A stretch of DNA of 64,000 bases from Flavihumibacter fluvii (GTDB lineage Bacteria > Bacteroidota > Bacteroidia > Chitinophagales > Chitinophagaceae): NCBI RefSeq assembly GCF_018595675.2, contig NZ_CP092333.1:1574001-1638000 (forward strand). Direction: 5' to 3'. Below the pieces are notes generated by a model. It did not search any database. It saw only the letters and a program-made list of their open reading frames with translations, and was not told where the DNA came from. Position 1 is the stretch's first letter. Each line of letters opens with the position of its first letter. This document shows, piece by piece, positions 44,201 through 53,064 of this stretch. The translations under genes were made by a program, and so were the position numbers.

Positions 44201-45376
44201 CTAGCGGTTATTCTGCTCCGGTACCGCCACTCCCGAAGATGGCGTTGGTTGTGGGATAACATCGGGATCATTAGCATGCGCTTTTTCCCATGCCCTGACT
44301 TTTATTCTGGCTGCATCAAACAAACGCTCATAATTCCCTTTCAGCAATTTGGACCGGGCTTCCGGTGTCAGTTGATCAAATAAGGGGGAATACATGTTGT
44401 AAATCTTCAGGTATTTTTCCTGTGAAGAGGGTGCAACTTCATCGGTACCGAAAAGGAAACGGTCAGGATACTTATTGATCACGGCAGCTGTGGCTTTTAT
44501 AGCTTCCGGACTGGCAACAATGTATTTCGCCACTTCGTCCCAGGACAAGTCGATATACACATGTTTTGTTTCCGGGTTACCCAATGCAACTTCCAGAAGC
44601 CGGAGCTGGTCATGTATTGGCTGCACTACCCTGCCGAGTCCGCAATGCGCCCAGATGATGGTGGTCTCCTTATGTCGCCTGAACAAATCGCCTAATTGCT
44701 TTACCAGGTAAGGTTCCTGGCCTGATTTAGGGTACGGCATATCAATGTCATTATGTAAAATGACCACCAATCCGGCTTCCGCTGCAAAATCAAGAATTTT
44801 ATCCAGTGCCGGATTGTTCAGCGAAGCTGTTTCCCCGGAAACCTTTGAGGATACAAATTCCTTATGGATCGAGAACTCCCCGATACCACTGAATACATTA
44901 GGGAAAACTTTCAGCACCCTTTTAATATGATCTGCAGCATACATATCAGCTGGATTGAACCCTGTGATCATAGGATCAAACCGCTGCTGTTGGTCTGGTC
45001 GAAGGGATTTATAAGCCATCGCAATGAACGCATCTGTAAAACTGTAGTAATATAGCGGCGCATCACTGGCCAGGTAATAGCTCGGGGCAAAATTGCCTGT
45101 ATTACCATAGGACCATTGCTGCTGAAGGGGTATGCCAAACAAAGCGACCCTTCCAACCTTATTGCCCATTATTTCCAGGAACTTGTTAATATTAGTTCCT
45201 TCCTGGATATAATTGGTGAGATGAAAATGCGAGTCATTCAGTTCATAATTCACCGAAGGCGGTGCCGCTGCAGGCAATTTTTGAACCTTCTTTTTCTGCG
45301 CAAAGGCATTTGATCCAATCAATAATACAAAGCCCAAAAGATAGTATAGACCAAAATGAAATTCTAACCTTTTCAT
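44201..45376 (-). CDS. Exported amidohydrolase-2 family protein
   Basis: A 391-residue protein with a signal peptide (LYYLLGFVLLIGSNAFAQ). It is a metal-dependent TIM-barrel hydrolase: NDSHFHLTNYIQEG gives the HxH metal ligands, VVILHNDIDMPYP and IIWAHCGLGRV supply further histidines, and DRFLFGTDEVAPSSQEK supplies the Asp. Family members include decarboxylases and lactonases. It follows the 45403 porin-like gene by 26 bp, so uptake and hydrolysis of one small molecule may be coupled (inference). Confidence 0.85.
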   Translation of the reverse strand: MKRLEFHFGLYYLLGFVLLIGSNAFAQKKKVQKLPAAAPPSVNYELNDSHFHLTNYIQEGTNINKFLEIMGNKVGRVALFGIPLQQQWSYGNTGNFAPSYYLASDAPLYYYSFTDAFIAMAYKSLRPDQQQRFDPMITGFNPADMYAADHIKRVLKVFPNVFSGIGEFSIHKEFVSSKVSGETASLNNPALDKILDFAAEAGLVVILHNDIDMPYPKSGQEPYLVKQLGDLFRRHKETTIIWAHCGLGRVVQPIHDQLRLLEVALGNPETKHVYIDLSWDEVAKYIVASPEAIKATAAVINKYPDRFLFGTDEVAPSSQEKYLKIYNMYSPLFDQLTPEARSKLLKGNYERLFDAARIKVRAWEKAHANDPDVIPQPTPSSGVAVPEQNNR

Positions 45377-45402
45377 TATTCAATCATTTAAAATAAGAGC
45401 AT

Positions 45403-46746
45403 TTAAAGAAGGATATCTGTTCCTAAAGTTATGGTTGTACCAGTTTGCCCTGCAGTATATAATCCGAATGTACCTCCCGCTGATGATTTATACACCCGCA
45501 TGACCTGCCCGTTCAGCCTCCAGCTGCGGCTATTGACTGGATAAAAATTAAGACCACCACCAAACTCATATGGATGGCGCTTGAACTCATCCCAGAAATA
45601 GGAATTGATCCCATAAAGGACCAGCCTTTTGGGAATTACCATGTGCGATATCTGCAAGCTATACCCATAATCTTTGATTGATGATAGTGGAACCGGGCCA
45701 TCAGCAGCAAAATCTGATAAATGACGGCCATACAATTCCAATTGCGCACTGAATCCCCTATACTTCACTCCTGCATCAACAGACATCATATTATAATCTG
45801 CCTGGTCAACAGTTACACCATCCGCCAGGGCCCCGGTTTCAAAAAACAGCAGGCCGTCTGTCATCCTGACTTGTGTATTATCCGGTGAAGGTGTTCCGGT
45901 ATTGTTGAAACGGTCTTCCCTGCTGGTCACCATGGAGACACCAAATCTTGTAGCAGCTTTCCGGTGGTATTCAAAATCACTTATACCACCCCTTGGGCCG
46001 TACTCGCCGGTGGTTGGCATCCATACCAGGGTTAAACTCTTGGAGAGGTTACGGGTTTCTTTGGAGGCTTGTATCCCTAAAGTACTCAGGTTATTTCCCA
46101 ACATGATTGTATAAAGTAGTTTCGGGACAATCTCACCTGTAACAAAAAAGCCCTGTGTGAAGCCACCGCGTAGCGATTCCTCCCCCATTGTCCGGTCTGT
46201 TGATGCATAGAATGGGAAAGGCCCCTGCATAGAACGAACGGAAAGGTTAGGTGCAACGCCTATGCCAAATTTGAAATGCTTGTTGAACCTGTATTGCAGG
46301 TTTCCATAAACAAGGGTTTGTTGGGTAGGCATGATGGTCCAAACGGTTGCGGTATAGGTGAGTTTCGGAGTTCCAACAAAACCTGAAAACCACAACATTG
46401 CCCTGTGAAAATAGAAATCATTACGACCAACAAATTCCTTCTGCCGGCCCAGGTGATCGGTCCAGGTCTGATTTCCTGGCAACTGGTTAAGGTACCTGGC
46501 CATGGCATATAAACTGAAATTTAGGCTACCATATTTCGTGCGAACGAGGTCAAAACCTTTACCGGGTGTGAATTCTCCGGAAGCTACATTCTTATAACTA
46601 CTGTCAACGGCTACTCCCCTTCTGAATACACCATCAAAAGCTGGTGGTTTTTTTGCGGTATCAACAGGAGGTGGTTCAACCTGGGCAAAAAGGGAAATTC
46701 TGGATATTAGAAAAAAGGTTATGGACAGCAGCTTTATTTTCAACAT
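45403..46746 (-). CDS. Outer-membrane porin-like beta-barrel
   Basis: A 447-residue protein with a signal peptide (SITFFLISRISLFAQ) and long alternating strands: YGSLNFSLYAMARYLNQLPGNQTW, FHRAMLWFSGFVGTPKLTYTATVWTI, FKFGIGVAPNLSVRSM, KLLYTIMLGNNLSTLG and LVLYGINSYFWDEFKRHPYEFGGGLNFYP. It resembles phosphate-selective/OprP-like porins of Bacteroidota. It is upstream of and probably co-transcribed with the amidohydrolase. Confidence 0.8.
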   Translation of the reverse strand: MLKIKLLSITFFLISRISLFAQVEPPPVDTAKKPPAFDGVFRRGVAVDSSYKNVASGEFTPGKGFDLVRTKYGSLNFSLYAMARYLNQLPGNQTWTDHLGRQKEFVGRNDFYFHRAMLWFSGFVGTPKLTYTATVWTIMPTQQTLVYGNLQYRFNKHFKFGIGVAPNLSVRSMQGPFPFYASTDRTMGEESLRGGFTQGFFVTGEIVPKLLYTIMLGNNLSTLGIQASKETRNLSKSLTLVWMPTTGEYGPRGGISDFEYHRKAATRFGVSMVTSREDRFNNTGTPSPDNTQVRMTDGLLFFETGALADGVTVDQADYNMMSVDAGVKYRGFSAQLELYGRHLSDFAADGPVPLSSIKDYGYSLQISHMVIPKRLVLYGINSYFWDEFKRHPYEFGGGLNFYPVNSRSWRLNGQVMRVYKSSAGGTFGLYTAGQTGTTITLGTDILL

Positions 46747-46792
46747 CGGATAAAGTTTAAAATTTGATTGTCACAAATCCTATACTGTGCAA

Positions 46793-46821
46793 AATGTTGG
46801 TTGCAAATAGCAACCAACATT
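46793..46821 (-). terminator. 12-bp hairpin after the glutaminase gene
   Basis: AATGTTGGTTGC and GCAACCAACATT arms with an AAATA loop, 32 bp past the glutaminase stop on the minus strand. Only a short T-run (ATTTTG) follows, so termination strength is uncertain. Confidence 0.6.
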
Positions 46822-46853
46822 ATCATTTACCAAAACCAACATGAGAAAATCCT

Positions 46854-47906
46854 TTATTGCTTTGGAGTAATCTGGTAAGGATTCACGCCCAATGCTTCTA
46901 TAATTGCCCTGATGGTATATATTGCTTTCACACTATTTCCTGCAGGAGACAGCGGTGGGGAAATAACTGCAATTCCAAATTTTCCAGGCACCACCGCGAT
47001 AATACCTCCGCCTACACCTGATTTAGCGGGAACACCTGTTGCATACAACCATTGGCCAGAATCGTCATATAACCCGGCTGTAGCCATAACCGGAAGGGTA
47101 TATTTTACTGTTTCAGGGGAAACAATTTTCTTTTTAGTAACTGGATTTACACCACCGTTTGCCAGGGTTGCCGCCATTACCGCCAGATCCTTTGCATTTA
47201 CACTTATAGCACATTGCTTGGTATAGATATCGGTTGCCTGCACCGGGTCGAAATACATTCTTCCATAGGCTAAAAGCAGGTGGGCAATGGCCTGGTTCCG
47301 CAGGTTATCACCAGCCTCGCTAATATACACTGGACCGTCTAATCCAAGTTGCCTTCCTGCAAAATCACTATGTGTTTGCAGGATACTTTTCCATTTAGCA
47401 GCAGAATCCGATCCGTTCACCAGGCTTGTGGAAGCGATAGCACCCGGATTGACGAGTGGATTGATCTCTTTACCTTTCTGAAGTTCTACAGCCACAATTG
47501 AATTGAATCGCATACCAGTAGCATCAACACCGATCTTATCCATTATGACTCTTGGCCCCTGCTCTTCAATGACCCGGGCCATAGTAAATACCTTGGAAAT
47601 AGATTGTATGGAAACGGCAGATTGCAGGTCACCTTTTGTATATATAGTTCCATCAGTGGTAACAATGGCAATACCATAAATATTGGGGTCTACCCTTGCG
47701 AGTTCCTTGATATAATCGGCATTCTTTCCTTCTTTTACATCCTTGAATTTTTCATAGGCCTCATCCAATGCCTTTTGAATGGCCGCTGGTGTAAGGGTGC
47801 CTTCAGCCGGTGCTGCCGGTGCAGCTGCCTTTTTCTTCTGGGCAAAACCTGCTGGTGAAATGACCAGGATACACACAAAAATGGCCAGTATCCTGCTCAA
47901 TCTCAT
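46854..47906 (-). CDS. glsA: Glutaminase with signal peptide
   Basis: A 350-residue protein of the beta-lactamase-like glutaminase family, which converts glutamine to glutamate and ammonia. Start ATG 47906 gives a signal peptide (MRLSRILAIFVCILVISPAGFAQ), followed by an Ala/Lys/Pro linker. The active-site SxxK is in VSIQSISKVFTMARV, with NPLVNPGAIAST, YGRMYFDP and GVPAKSGVGGGIIAV as further family motifs. Bacterial GlsA is usually cytoplasmic; export here suggests extracytoplasmic glutamine hydrolysis. It is 53 bp downstream of the DcaP-like porin gene and likely in the same unit. Confidence 0.92.
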   Translation of the reverse strand: MRLSRILAIFVCILVISPAGFAQKKKAAAPAAPAEGTLTPAAIQKALDEAYEKFKDVKEGKNADYIKELARVDPNIYGIAIVTTDGTIYTKGDLQSAVSIQSISKVFTMARVIEEQGPRVIMDKIGVDATGMRFNSIVAVELQKGKEINPLVNPGAIASTSLVNGSDSAAKWKSILQTHSDFAGRQLGLDGPVYISEAGDNLRNQAIAHLLLAYGRMYFDPVQATDIYTKQCAISVNAKDLAVMAATLANGGVNPVTKKKIVSPETVKYTLPVMATAGLYDDSGQWLYATGVPAKSGVGGGIIAVVPGKFGIAVISPPLSPAGNSVKAIYTIRAIIEALGVNPYQITPKQ

Positions 47907-47959
47907 ATTTGTCCGTTTATTAATCATATAAGGTGGTTTGAATTGTTTAATTAATCTGA

Positions 47960-49168
47960 TTAATTTTTATCCCGGTAAAAAGTATGGGCGAAATTGTATT
48001 TGAAACTAAATTGAATCTTGGTAATATCTGAACTGAAACCATCCGTGAAATTGTCCCTTTTACCATATTGCAATTCTGCGCCAAACATGAAATTGGGTGC
48101 AGGGGTACAAAGCAGGTTTACGATTGCATATTGCCCTTTCTTGAAAGCGGATGCAGTTGAACCGTCAGTGTTGTCCATATCAACAGATGAATATCCAATG
48201 GAAGTACTGAACTTCTTGTTCCAGTTATGGTCCACGAACGCAACGATGCCTGTTAACGGAATAGCCTTACCTTCAACCGGCGTGGTCGTATTTCCCGGAT
48301 TTTTTTTGATGCCGATATCTGCCGGCCCTTCGTTCATATAGTTCTGAATTCCTTCGCCATACACCAGGGAACCACGGAATATACTACTCTTGCCCAGGTT
48401 CAGGTTGGTACTCAGGTTAAGCCCCCAGCCCAATGCATCACCACTGAGGTCATACTGGTCTGTGTTCTGGTCAACCCATTCGATCTTTCTCAGGATTCCA
48501 GCCAGTTCAACATAACCAAACTTTCCGGCATACCGGTATTCCGCAGACAGGTCAGGCAATTTGAAACGCGCCTTAACATCTGCCAGTTCAATCCGGCCGG
48601 CATACTCTCCCTGGTCGGCGCTTGCCCCTGGGCGCTCCAATGCGATGGTTAAACGGCTGTCCCCCTGGATGGGCATATACCTGATCTGCACGTTACGGAA
48701 AAAGACCATACCAGAAGGACCCCAATATTCCACGGTATTGGGGAATACATCAATATCCATGAACGGGCTCCAGTACTGACCTGCCCCAAATTTGCCCAGC
48801 TCTCCATATGCATGGCGCAGGCGGATGGTGGTTTGCCCGGCATCTACACCGGTACCAAACATTTCAAATTCAAAATGCGTCTTCAACAATCCCAAGGGTG
48901 TCTGGGTATAGCCCTTAACACCTAACCTGGTCTGGCGGACACTGAAATAGGCATTTCCATCTGTGCCATATTGATTCTTAAAGGATGGTAGTTTGGTAGG
49001 TCGCACAACATCAAACCAGTCGGCCTGTATCTGGTTGAAGTTATAACCCAGATCTGTCATTACAAACCCATAAATTTCCAGGCTTTTTTCTTTAGTTTCA
49101 TCCTGTGCATAGCCGATAAGACCATATAACAGAAGCACCGGCAGGACAAGGGCAATTTTTTTTCTCAT
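47960..49168 (-). CDS. DcaP-like trimeric outer-membrane porin
   Basis: A 402-residue barrel protein; start ATG 49168 gives a signal peptide (MRKKIALVLPVLLLYGLIGYAQ). It opens with LEIYGFVMTDLGYNFNQI..WFDVVRPTKLPS, characteristic of DcaP-like porins, followed by VRQTRLGVKGYTQTPLGLLKTHFEFEM, GQYWSPFMDIDVFP and many short strands to FSFKYNFAHTFY. DcaP-type channels import negatively charged small molecules. Probably co-transcribed with the exported glutaminase. A TATATTTA -7-like element (49237-49244) and FNR-like dyads D lie upstream. Confidence 0.87.
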   Translation of the reverse strand: MRKKIALVLPVLLLYGLIGYAQDETKEKSLEIYGFVMTDLGYNFNQIQADWFDVVRPTKLPSFKNQYGTDGNAYFSVRQTRLGVKGYTQTPLGLLKTHFEFEMFGTGVDAGQTTIRLRHAYGELGKFGAGQYWSPFMDIDVFPNTVEYWGPSGMVFFRNVQIRYMPIQGDSRLTIALERPGASADQGEYAGRIELADVKARFKLPDLSAEYRYAGKFGYVELAGILRKIEWVDQNTDQYDLSGDALGWGLNLSTNLNLGKSSIFRGSLVYGEGIQNYMNEGPADIGIKKNPGNTTTPVEGKAIPLTGIVAFVDHNWNKKFSTSIGYSSVDMDNTDGSTASAFKKGQYAIVNLLCTPAPNFMFGAELQYGKRDNFTDGFSSDITKIQFSFKYNFAHTFYRDKN

Positions 49169-49236
49169 ACTGTTATTTTTGGTTAGTACAACTTCAGCAG
49201 TCATTGACTTTACTATATAATCACCTCATTCTTGCT

Positions 49237-49244
49237 TAAATATA
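49237..49244 (-). promoter_or_regulatory. Probable -7 element of the porin-glutaminase unit
   Basis: TATATTTA on the minus strand matches TAnnTTTG at seven of eight positions counting the free ones. It is 69 bp upstream of the porin start; the FNR-like dyads would be centred near -44 and -66. Confidence 0.4.
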
Positions 49245-49267
49245 TTTAAGTCTTTCATCAGTAAAAG

Positions 49268-49301
49268 TGACCACGGTCATAAGTTTTGGTGATGATGGTC
49301 A
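49268..49301 (-). promoter_or_regulatory. Tandem FNR-like dyads, 22-bp spacing (site D)
   Basis: TGACCACGGTCA at 49268-49279 and TGATGATGGTCA at 49290-49301, both exact fits to TGAY-N4-RTCA, 22 bp apart. They lie 100 bp upstream of the DcaP-like porin gene. The remainder of the 352-bp spacer up to 49556 is AT-rich, and I see no gene or strong hairpin in it. Confidence 0.65.
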
Positions 49302-49556
49302 GCTATAAAAAAACATCGGCACATTATTTTTTATAATAGATTTATATATAATCAGTTACGAAATAGTAAGGGGCAATTTGCAATATCAGTCAATCTGGCT
49401 TGAATGATTACCGGGTAAACACCCAAAAGCAAAATGCCATAAATTGGAATACCTTGAAATGAGGGGTTCCATCCTTTCATGGTTTCTTACCGGATTATTG
49501 TACCTGCTGTCCTTTGGGAGCTTATATTAAATTAATCCTGCAATAAAAACTGCGCA

Positions 49557-50345
49557 ATGTTTTTAAAGACTTATTTTTTCTTCCTGCCGGCCTCACTGAT
49601 AAGTTTATGCCTTATGGTGCTGATGCTCCTGGCCATTTATCTTGGTTTTAGATTATCAAAAAAAATCCACCCTAGCAAGCAGCATGAAGACACAACTGCC
49701 CCAAGTTTTATTACTGCGCTCTTTGGCCTGACAGCTTTTATTTTAGGTTTCAGTTTTAGTATGGCTTCAGGCAGGTTTGAATTGAGACGGAGCGCAATCG
49801 TTCAGGAAGCCAACACAATAGGTACTGCCATTTTGCGGACTAATCTTTACCCGGATTCTGTCAGGAACCAAATGAACGACTTATTCCGTAAGTATGTTGA
49901 CGCAAGGATTGCCTATAATAATGTGCATATTTCAGATACTACCGGGATGGCTGATTTAATTGCGGAAACGGAGAACATTTCCGGTAAATTATTTCTACTG
50001 GCCGCCAATTATTCGAAGCTACCCAACACCCTGGTGCCTTCCAACCAGATGATCCCGGCACTGAATGAAATGATTGACATTGCTACCACCCGTCATCAAA
50101 GCTACCTGGCCATCGTTCCTGAATCGATCATCATTATGTTATTCCTCCTGACTATTTGCAGCGGCTTCCTTACAGGCTATTCCAATAAAGGGGACAGTAT
50201 TGATTGGCTGGTAGCATCCGGTTTTTGTATTTTAACCGCTTTGGTTATTTATATAACGCTTGACCTGGACCGCCCCAGGAGAGGCCTGATTAAATTGGAA
50301 CAGGAAGAAAATTTAATGATTAAGATCAGGTCAACCCTTAACTAA
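49557..50345 (+). CDS. DUF4239 (bestrophin-like) membrane protein
   Basis: A 262-residue integral membrane protein with helices near residues 8-30, 50-68, 190-212 and 218-235. FITALFGLTAFILGFSFSMASGRFELRRSAIVQEANTIGTAILRTNL is the DUF4239 signature; the family is annotated bestrophin-like and may be an anion channel. The gene is divergent from the porin-glutaminase unit. Function not established. Confidence 0.82.
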   Translation: MFLKTYFFFLPASLISLCLMVLMLLAIYLGFRLSKKIHPSKQHEDTTAPSFITALFGLTAFILGFSFSMASGRFELRRSAIVQEANTIGTAILRTNLYPDSVRNQMNDLFRKYVDARIAYNNVHISDTTGMADLIAETENISGKLFLLAANYSKLPNTLVPSNQMIPALNEMIDIATTRHQSYLAIVPESIIIMLFLLTICSGFLTGYSNKGDSIDWLVASGFCILTALVIYITLDLDRPRRGLIKLEQEENLMIKIRSTLN

Positions 50346-50492
50346 AGTCAGCCACTGACATTCCAGGACCTTTTACTTTTGTTTGATAATTCATGGATGA
50401 CTTGATGATTGGGTAATGGTTTATCCATGGCGCAGCTATTTCCATCATTTGGATATCTATGGTAAAAGGGTATAATCATAAAAAGAAAAGCT

Positions 50493-51140
50493 ATGAAAAA
50501 AACAATCGCATTAAGTGTCGGGTTATTTTCCATATTGCTGATGGCCATAGTACCGGCATGTACACCATCAGCACCTGACTACATTGAAGATTATGACGTG
50601 GTGTACACCAACGAAAAAAAGGGGTATGATTTCAGTACAGTTAACACTTATTTCCTACCTGATACAGTTGTATTCAGTGACCCCGGTGGTAGTGGCGGAG
50701 ACCACAAATATGATGCTACGATACTAGCCAGTTTAAAATCAAACCTGGATGCACTGGGCTGGACCCAATTGTCTGAATCCGGTCCTGAGTCGGCCGATGT
50801 GGTCGTACTTCCTTCCGGAAGCACACAGCAATACGCCAGTTGTGCTGCTTATTGCTGGTATTGTTACTGGGGCTGGTATCCAGGCTGGGGGTATTATCCT
50901 CCTGCATGGGGACCTGGCTATGGATGGGGCTATCCAAGTAGTGTTGTTTGTGCTTCTTATAATACTGGCACGATATCAGTCGCCATTACTGATCCGAATA
51001 AGGCTACTACTGATACCCTTCCCGTTGTATGGATCGGTGTTCTTAATGGATTGCTGGAAGGATCTGAAACTGAAATCATGAGCCGCATAGATAAGAATAT
51101 CGACCAGATGTTCCTTCAATCCCCTTACCTCAAACAATAA
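50493..51140 (+). CDS. DUF4136 lipoprotein
   Basis: A 215-residue lipoprotein (LLMAIVPACTPSAPDYIEDYDVVYTN). DUF4136 features are YDFSTVNTYFLPDTV near the start, ATILASLKSNLDALGWTQL in the middle and WIGVLNGLLEGS..IMSRIDKNIDQMFLQSPY at the end. It contains a Trp/Tyr/Gly-rich stretch (CWYCYWGWYPGWGYYPPAWG) with four closely spaced cysteines. It pairs with a beta-barrel gene 10 bp downstream, like the other lipoprotein/barrel pairs of this region. Confidence 0.85.
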   Translation: MKKTIALSVGLFSILLMAIVPACTPSAPDYIEDYDVVYTNEKKGYDFSTVNTYFLPDTVVFSDPGGSGGDHKYDATILASLKSNLDALGWTQLSESGPESADVVVLPSGSTQQYASCAAYCWYCYWGWYPGWGYYPPAWGPGYGWGYPSSVVCASYNTGTISVAITDPNKATTDTLPVVWIGVLNGLLEGSETEIMSRIDKNIDQMFLQSPYLKQ

Positions 51141-51150
51141 AACCACAACT

Positions 51151-51753
51151 ATGAGAAAGATTATATTGATGATTACCTGCGTTTTAGGCAGTTCCTTTTT
51201 ACTTACCGCTTATGGACAAAAAGTTGGAGAGTTCTCTTACCAGGCATCTTTCCCCGTGGGTGCATTCGGTGATTTTGTAAGCAAGACCAGTTGGGTAGGA
51301 TTCAGTGGCGGCGGAAGGGCTTATGTGAAGGAACAATTATCCGTTGGTGGAACATTTAGTTGGTATTATTTCCCCGATAAAAAAGGCAAAATTACCACCC
51401 AGCTACCTGATGATGCCGGTGTGTATACCGCTAACGTAACAAATTATACGAATATCTATGGATTAATGGCTGTTGTGCAGTATGACCTGAAAAAAAGAAC
51501 TGAAAAAATGGTTCCTTTTGTACGTGGTGGTTTAGGCGCCGCTTACCAGAACCAGCGACAGGAGTTTGGACTATATTATATTCAAAACGATGGTGTTCAG
51601 TTTATGATGAATGCTGAAGCCGGCATCCAGTTCAACCGGGATCGCAACGGGATAGTTTTGGCAGCTACTTACCATAACCTCCCTTCTGCCAGTGACATGG
51701 TAGCTACCAGCTTCTTTGGGCTCAAATTGGGTATAACCGCATTCAACTATTAA
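51151..51753 (+). CDS. Outer-membrane beta-barrel protein
   Basis: A 200-residue protein with a signal peptide (MITCVLGSSFLLTAYGQ) and short OmpX-like strands: GEFSYQASFPVGAFGDF, SGGGRAYVKEQLSVGGTFSWYYF, LMAVVQYDLKKRTEKMVPFVRGGLGAAY and FMMNAEAGIQFNRDRNGIVLAATYHNLP. It follows the DUF4136 gene by 10 bp and is probably translated from the same message. Confidence 0.78.
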   Translation: MRKIILMITCVLGSSFLLTAYGQKVGEFSYQASFPVGAFGDFVSKTSWVGFSGGGRAYVKEQLSVGGTFSWYYFPDKKGKITTQLPDDAGVYTANVTNYTNIYGLMAVVQYDLKKRTEKMVPFVRGGLGAAYQNQRQEFGLYYIQNDGVQFMMNAEAGIQFNRDRNGIVLAATYHNLPSASDMVATSFFGLKLGITAFNY

Positions 51754-51788
51754 ATAAAGCTGGACGACAGTATACAACATTTATGGTT

Positions 51789-51843
51789 AATCCCAGGTCG
51801 CAGTTAGTCCCGAAGGGAATGGCTGCCACCTGGGATTTTCCTT
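51789..51843 (+). terminator. Hairpin terminator after the beta-barrel gene
   Basis: AATCCCAGGT (51789-51798) and ACCTGGGATT (51828-51837) enclose a 29-base loop that contains a smaller TCCCGAAGGGA hairpin, followed by TTTCCTTT. It lies 36 bp past the plus-strand stop. Confidence 0.6.
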
Positions 51844-51884
51844 TGCAGTTCATTTAGCCTGCAGGAAATAGCAAGTTCATGTTT

Positions 51885-52066
51885 TCAGGTTATCACAAGC
51901 CCCAGTAAAGGTGCATCCTTTCTTATTTCTTTGACCAGTTGAATGACCAGATGTTCATCCTTCAGGTTTTCGTCCTGAACCTTTTCTACACATCATAATA
52001 CGCATGTCTTGTTTTGCCAGGCAGCCTTCTTCCAATTTTAAATTCGTTAGTACAGAAATTTTTCAT
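51885..52066 (-). pseudogene. Decayed IS3-family transposase (OrfB N-terminal remnant)
   Basis: Two overlapping minus-strand frames together read like the start of an IS3-type OrfB: first frame RRLPGKTRHAYYDV then a stop at 51986, second frame EKVQDENLKDEHLVIQLVKEIRKDAPLLG then a stop at 51885. Bacteroidota IS3 transposases typically have 'LFGKTRQAYYD...' followed by '..LV..V..IRK..PR.G'. The frameshift and missing catalytic DDE region show it is dead. The rest of the 51754-52424 spacer has a 100-codon open frame at 52063-52365 that I do not believe, and no other recognised gene. Confidence 0.5.
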
Positions 52067-52348
52067 TTTCTGCGGCCTTCTGCTGGATTGATCTCCCTTT
52101 CCGGGACGCGCATATAATTGGCCTGATTTGTTACGACCCGTGCATCAGTATTATTCCTTTCCTGCAAGCTGCTACCCCTTAATGTTGCAACCACCCTTTT
52201 CAGGTAACAGATGGCATCCCATAATCTTGGCGAGTACCTGGTTAGAAACCCCAATTCCCTTTCCCGGCAAATCCTACAAGTATAATTATCTACAAGTTGC
52301 TGCGGCACCCTTGCCATGTGCATATAAAACAAGCCTTTAATGGCCAAA

Positions 52349-52385
52349 AAAAGGCAGTATAACAACTTATGTTATACTGCCTTTT
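52349..52385. terminator. Strong bidirectional terminator
   Basis: Perfect 15-bp arms AAAAGGCAGTATAAC and GTTATACTGCCTTTT with a 7-base loop, flanked by A and T runs. It lies 40 bp past the stop of the minus-strand copy-3 lipoprotein gene. Confidence 0.85.
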
Positions 52386-52424
52386 AATAAAACCGGAATT
52401 CTATGGGAGCTTATAATTAAATAT

Positions 52425-53027
52425 TTAATTTACAATAAACCCATCCTTTTTCATTTTTTCGGTTACTACATCTGCAATTTCATTAATCGTTTTTTCGATT
52501 TTATCGGGATTAACTGTTTTTGTAGTACCAGTCCATAGCAACTTATCCGGATTAATGGAATATACGGTGGTTTCAACAAAATAATTTTTATCGGTTTGGT
52601 AATATCCGGGAGAAGAATAGTATCCGGCCCCATACCCATAATACCGACCATATCCGCCATAGTAGCCTGTAGAAGTACCTGGAACATAGGATGTTTCTTT
52701 TTCAATATCCGCCAGGCGAACCATCAAAATATGGGTAAATCCGCCTTCGCTTAACAGCTTTGTCAATTCATCTTCTTTGGCTGATTTAAGCATTTCAGCG
52801 GTAAGTGCCGAATAGGATGCTACAGATGGAGACTTGAGTCTTTTTGCAAGGTTATCTTCAATCACCCTGCGGGCAGCTTCATCTTTGACCATGGCAATGA
52901 TAAGGGTCTTACTTTTGGCACTTGGCGTAACTGTGGCACCCGGATCACGCCATGATTTAACGATCTCTGTGGAAGGCCCGCAGGAAACAATGGCACTGAT
53001 CATTAATAATGCAAAAATCTTTTTCAT
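52425..53027 (-). CDS. Lipoprotein of the local paralogue family (copy 3)
   Basis: A 200-residue lipoprotein (ALLMISAIVSCGPSTEIVKSWRDPG). It shares VIEDNLAKRL, GGFTHILMVRLADIE, a long Gly/Tyr loop (GYYGGYGRYYGYGAGYYSS) and NPDKLLWTGTTKTVNPDKIEKTINEIADVVTEKMKKDGFI with the copies at 38307 and 43369. It follows the 53065 outer-membrane protein gene by 37 bp and ends at a strong terminator, so the two make one transcript probably driven by FNR-like site E. Function unknown. Confidence 0.82.
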   Translation of the reverse strand: MKKIFALLMISAIVSCGPSTEIVKSWRDPGATVTPSAKSKTLIIAMVKDEAARRVIEDNLAKRLKSPSVASYSALTAEMLKSAKEDELTKLLSEGGFTHILMVRLADIEKETSYVPGTSTGYYGGYGRYYGYGAGYYSSPGYYQTDKNYFVETTVYSINPDKLLWTGTTKTVNPDKIEKTINEIADVVTEKMKKDGFIVN

Positions 53028-53064
53028 TCTTGTTTTTTTTATTTTAAAAATATTTAACTACTGT

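Noticed and set aside
46747-46792. Possible CRP/FNR-like site upstream of the 45403 porin gene
   Set aside because: Only a half-site (TTTGATTGTCACAAAT) with the wrong spacing for TGAY-N4-RTCA and no partner 22 bp away.
50392-50430. CATGGAT/ATCCATG inverted repeat before the DUF4136 gene
   Set aside because: Seven-base arms with a long AT-rich loop and no T-run; not strong enough to call a terminator or operator.
52063-52365. 100-codon minus-strand open frame in the 51.8-52.4 kb spacer
   Set aside because: No recognisable domain or signal peptide, composition unlike neighbours, overlaps the strong terminator, and overlaps the first frame of the IS3 remnant by only a few bases. Treated as chance.
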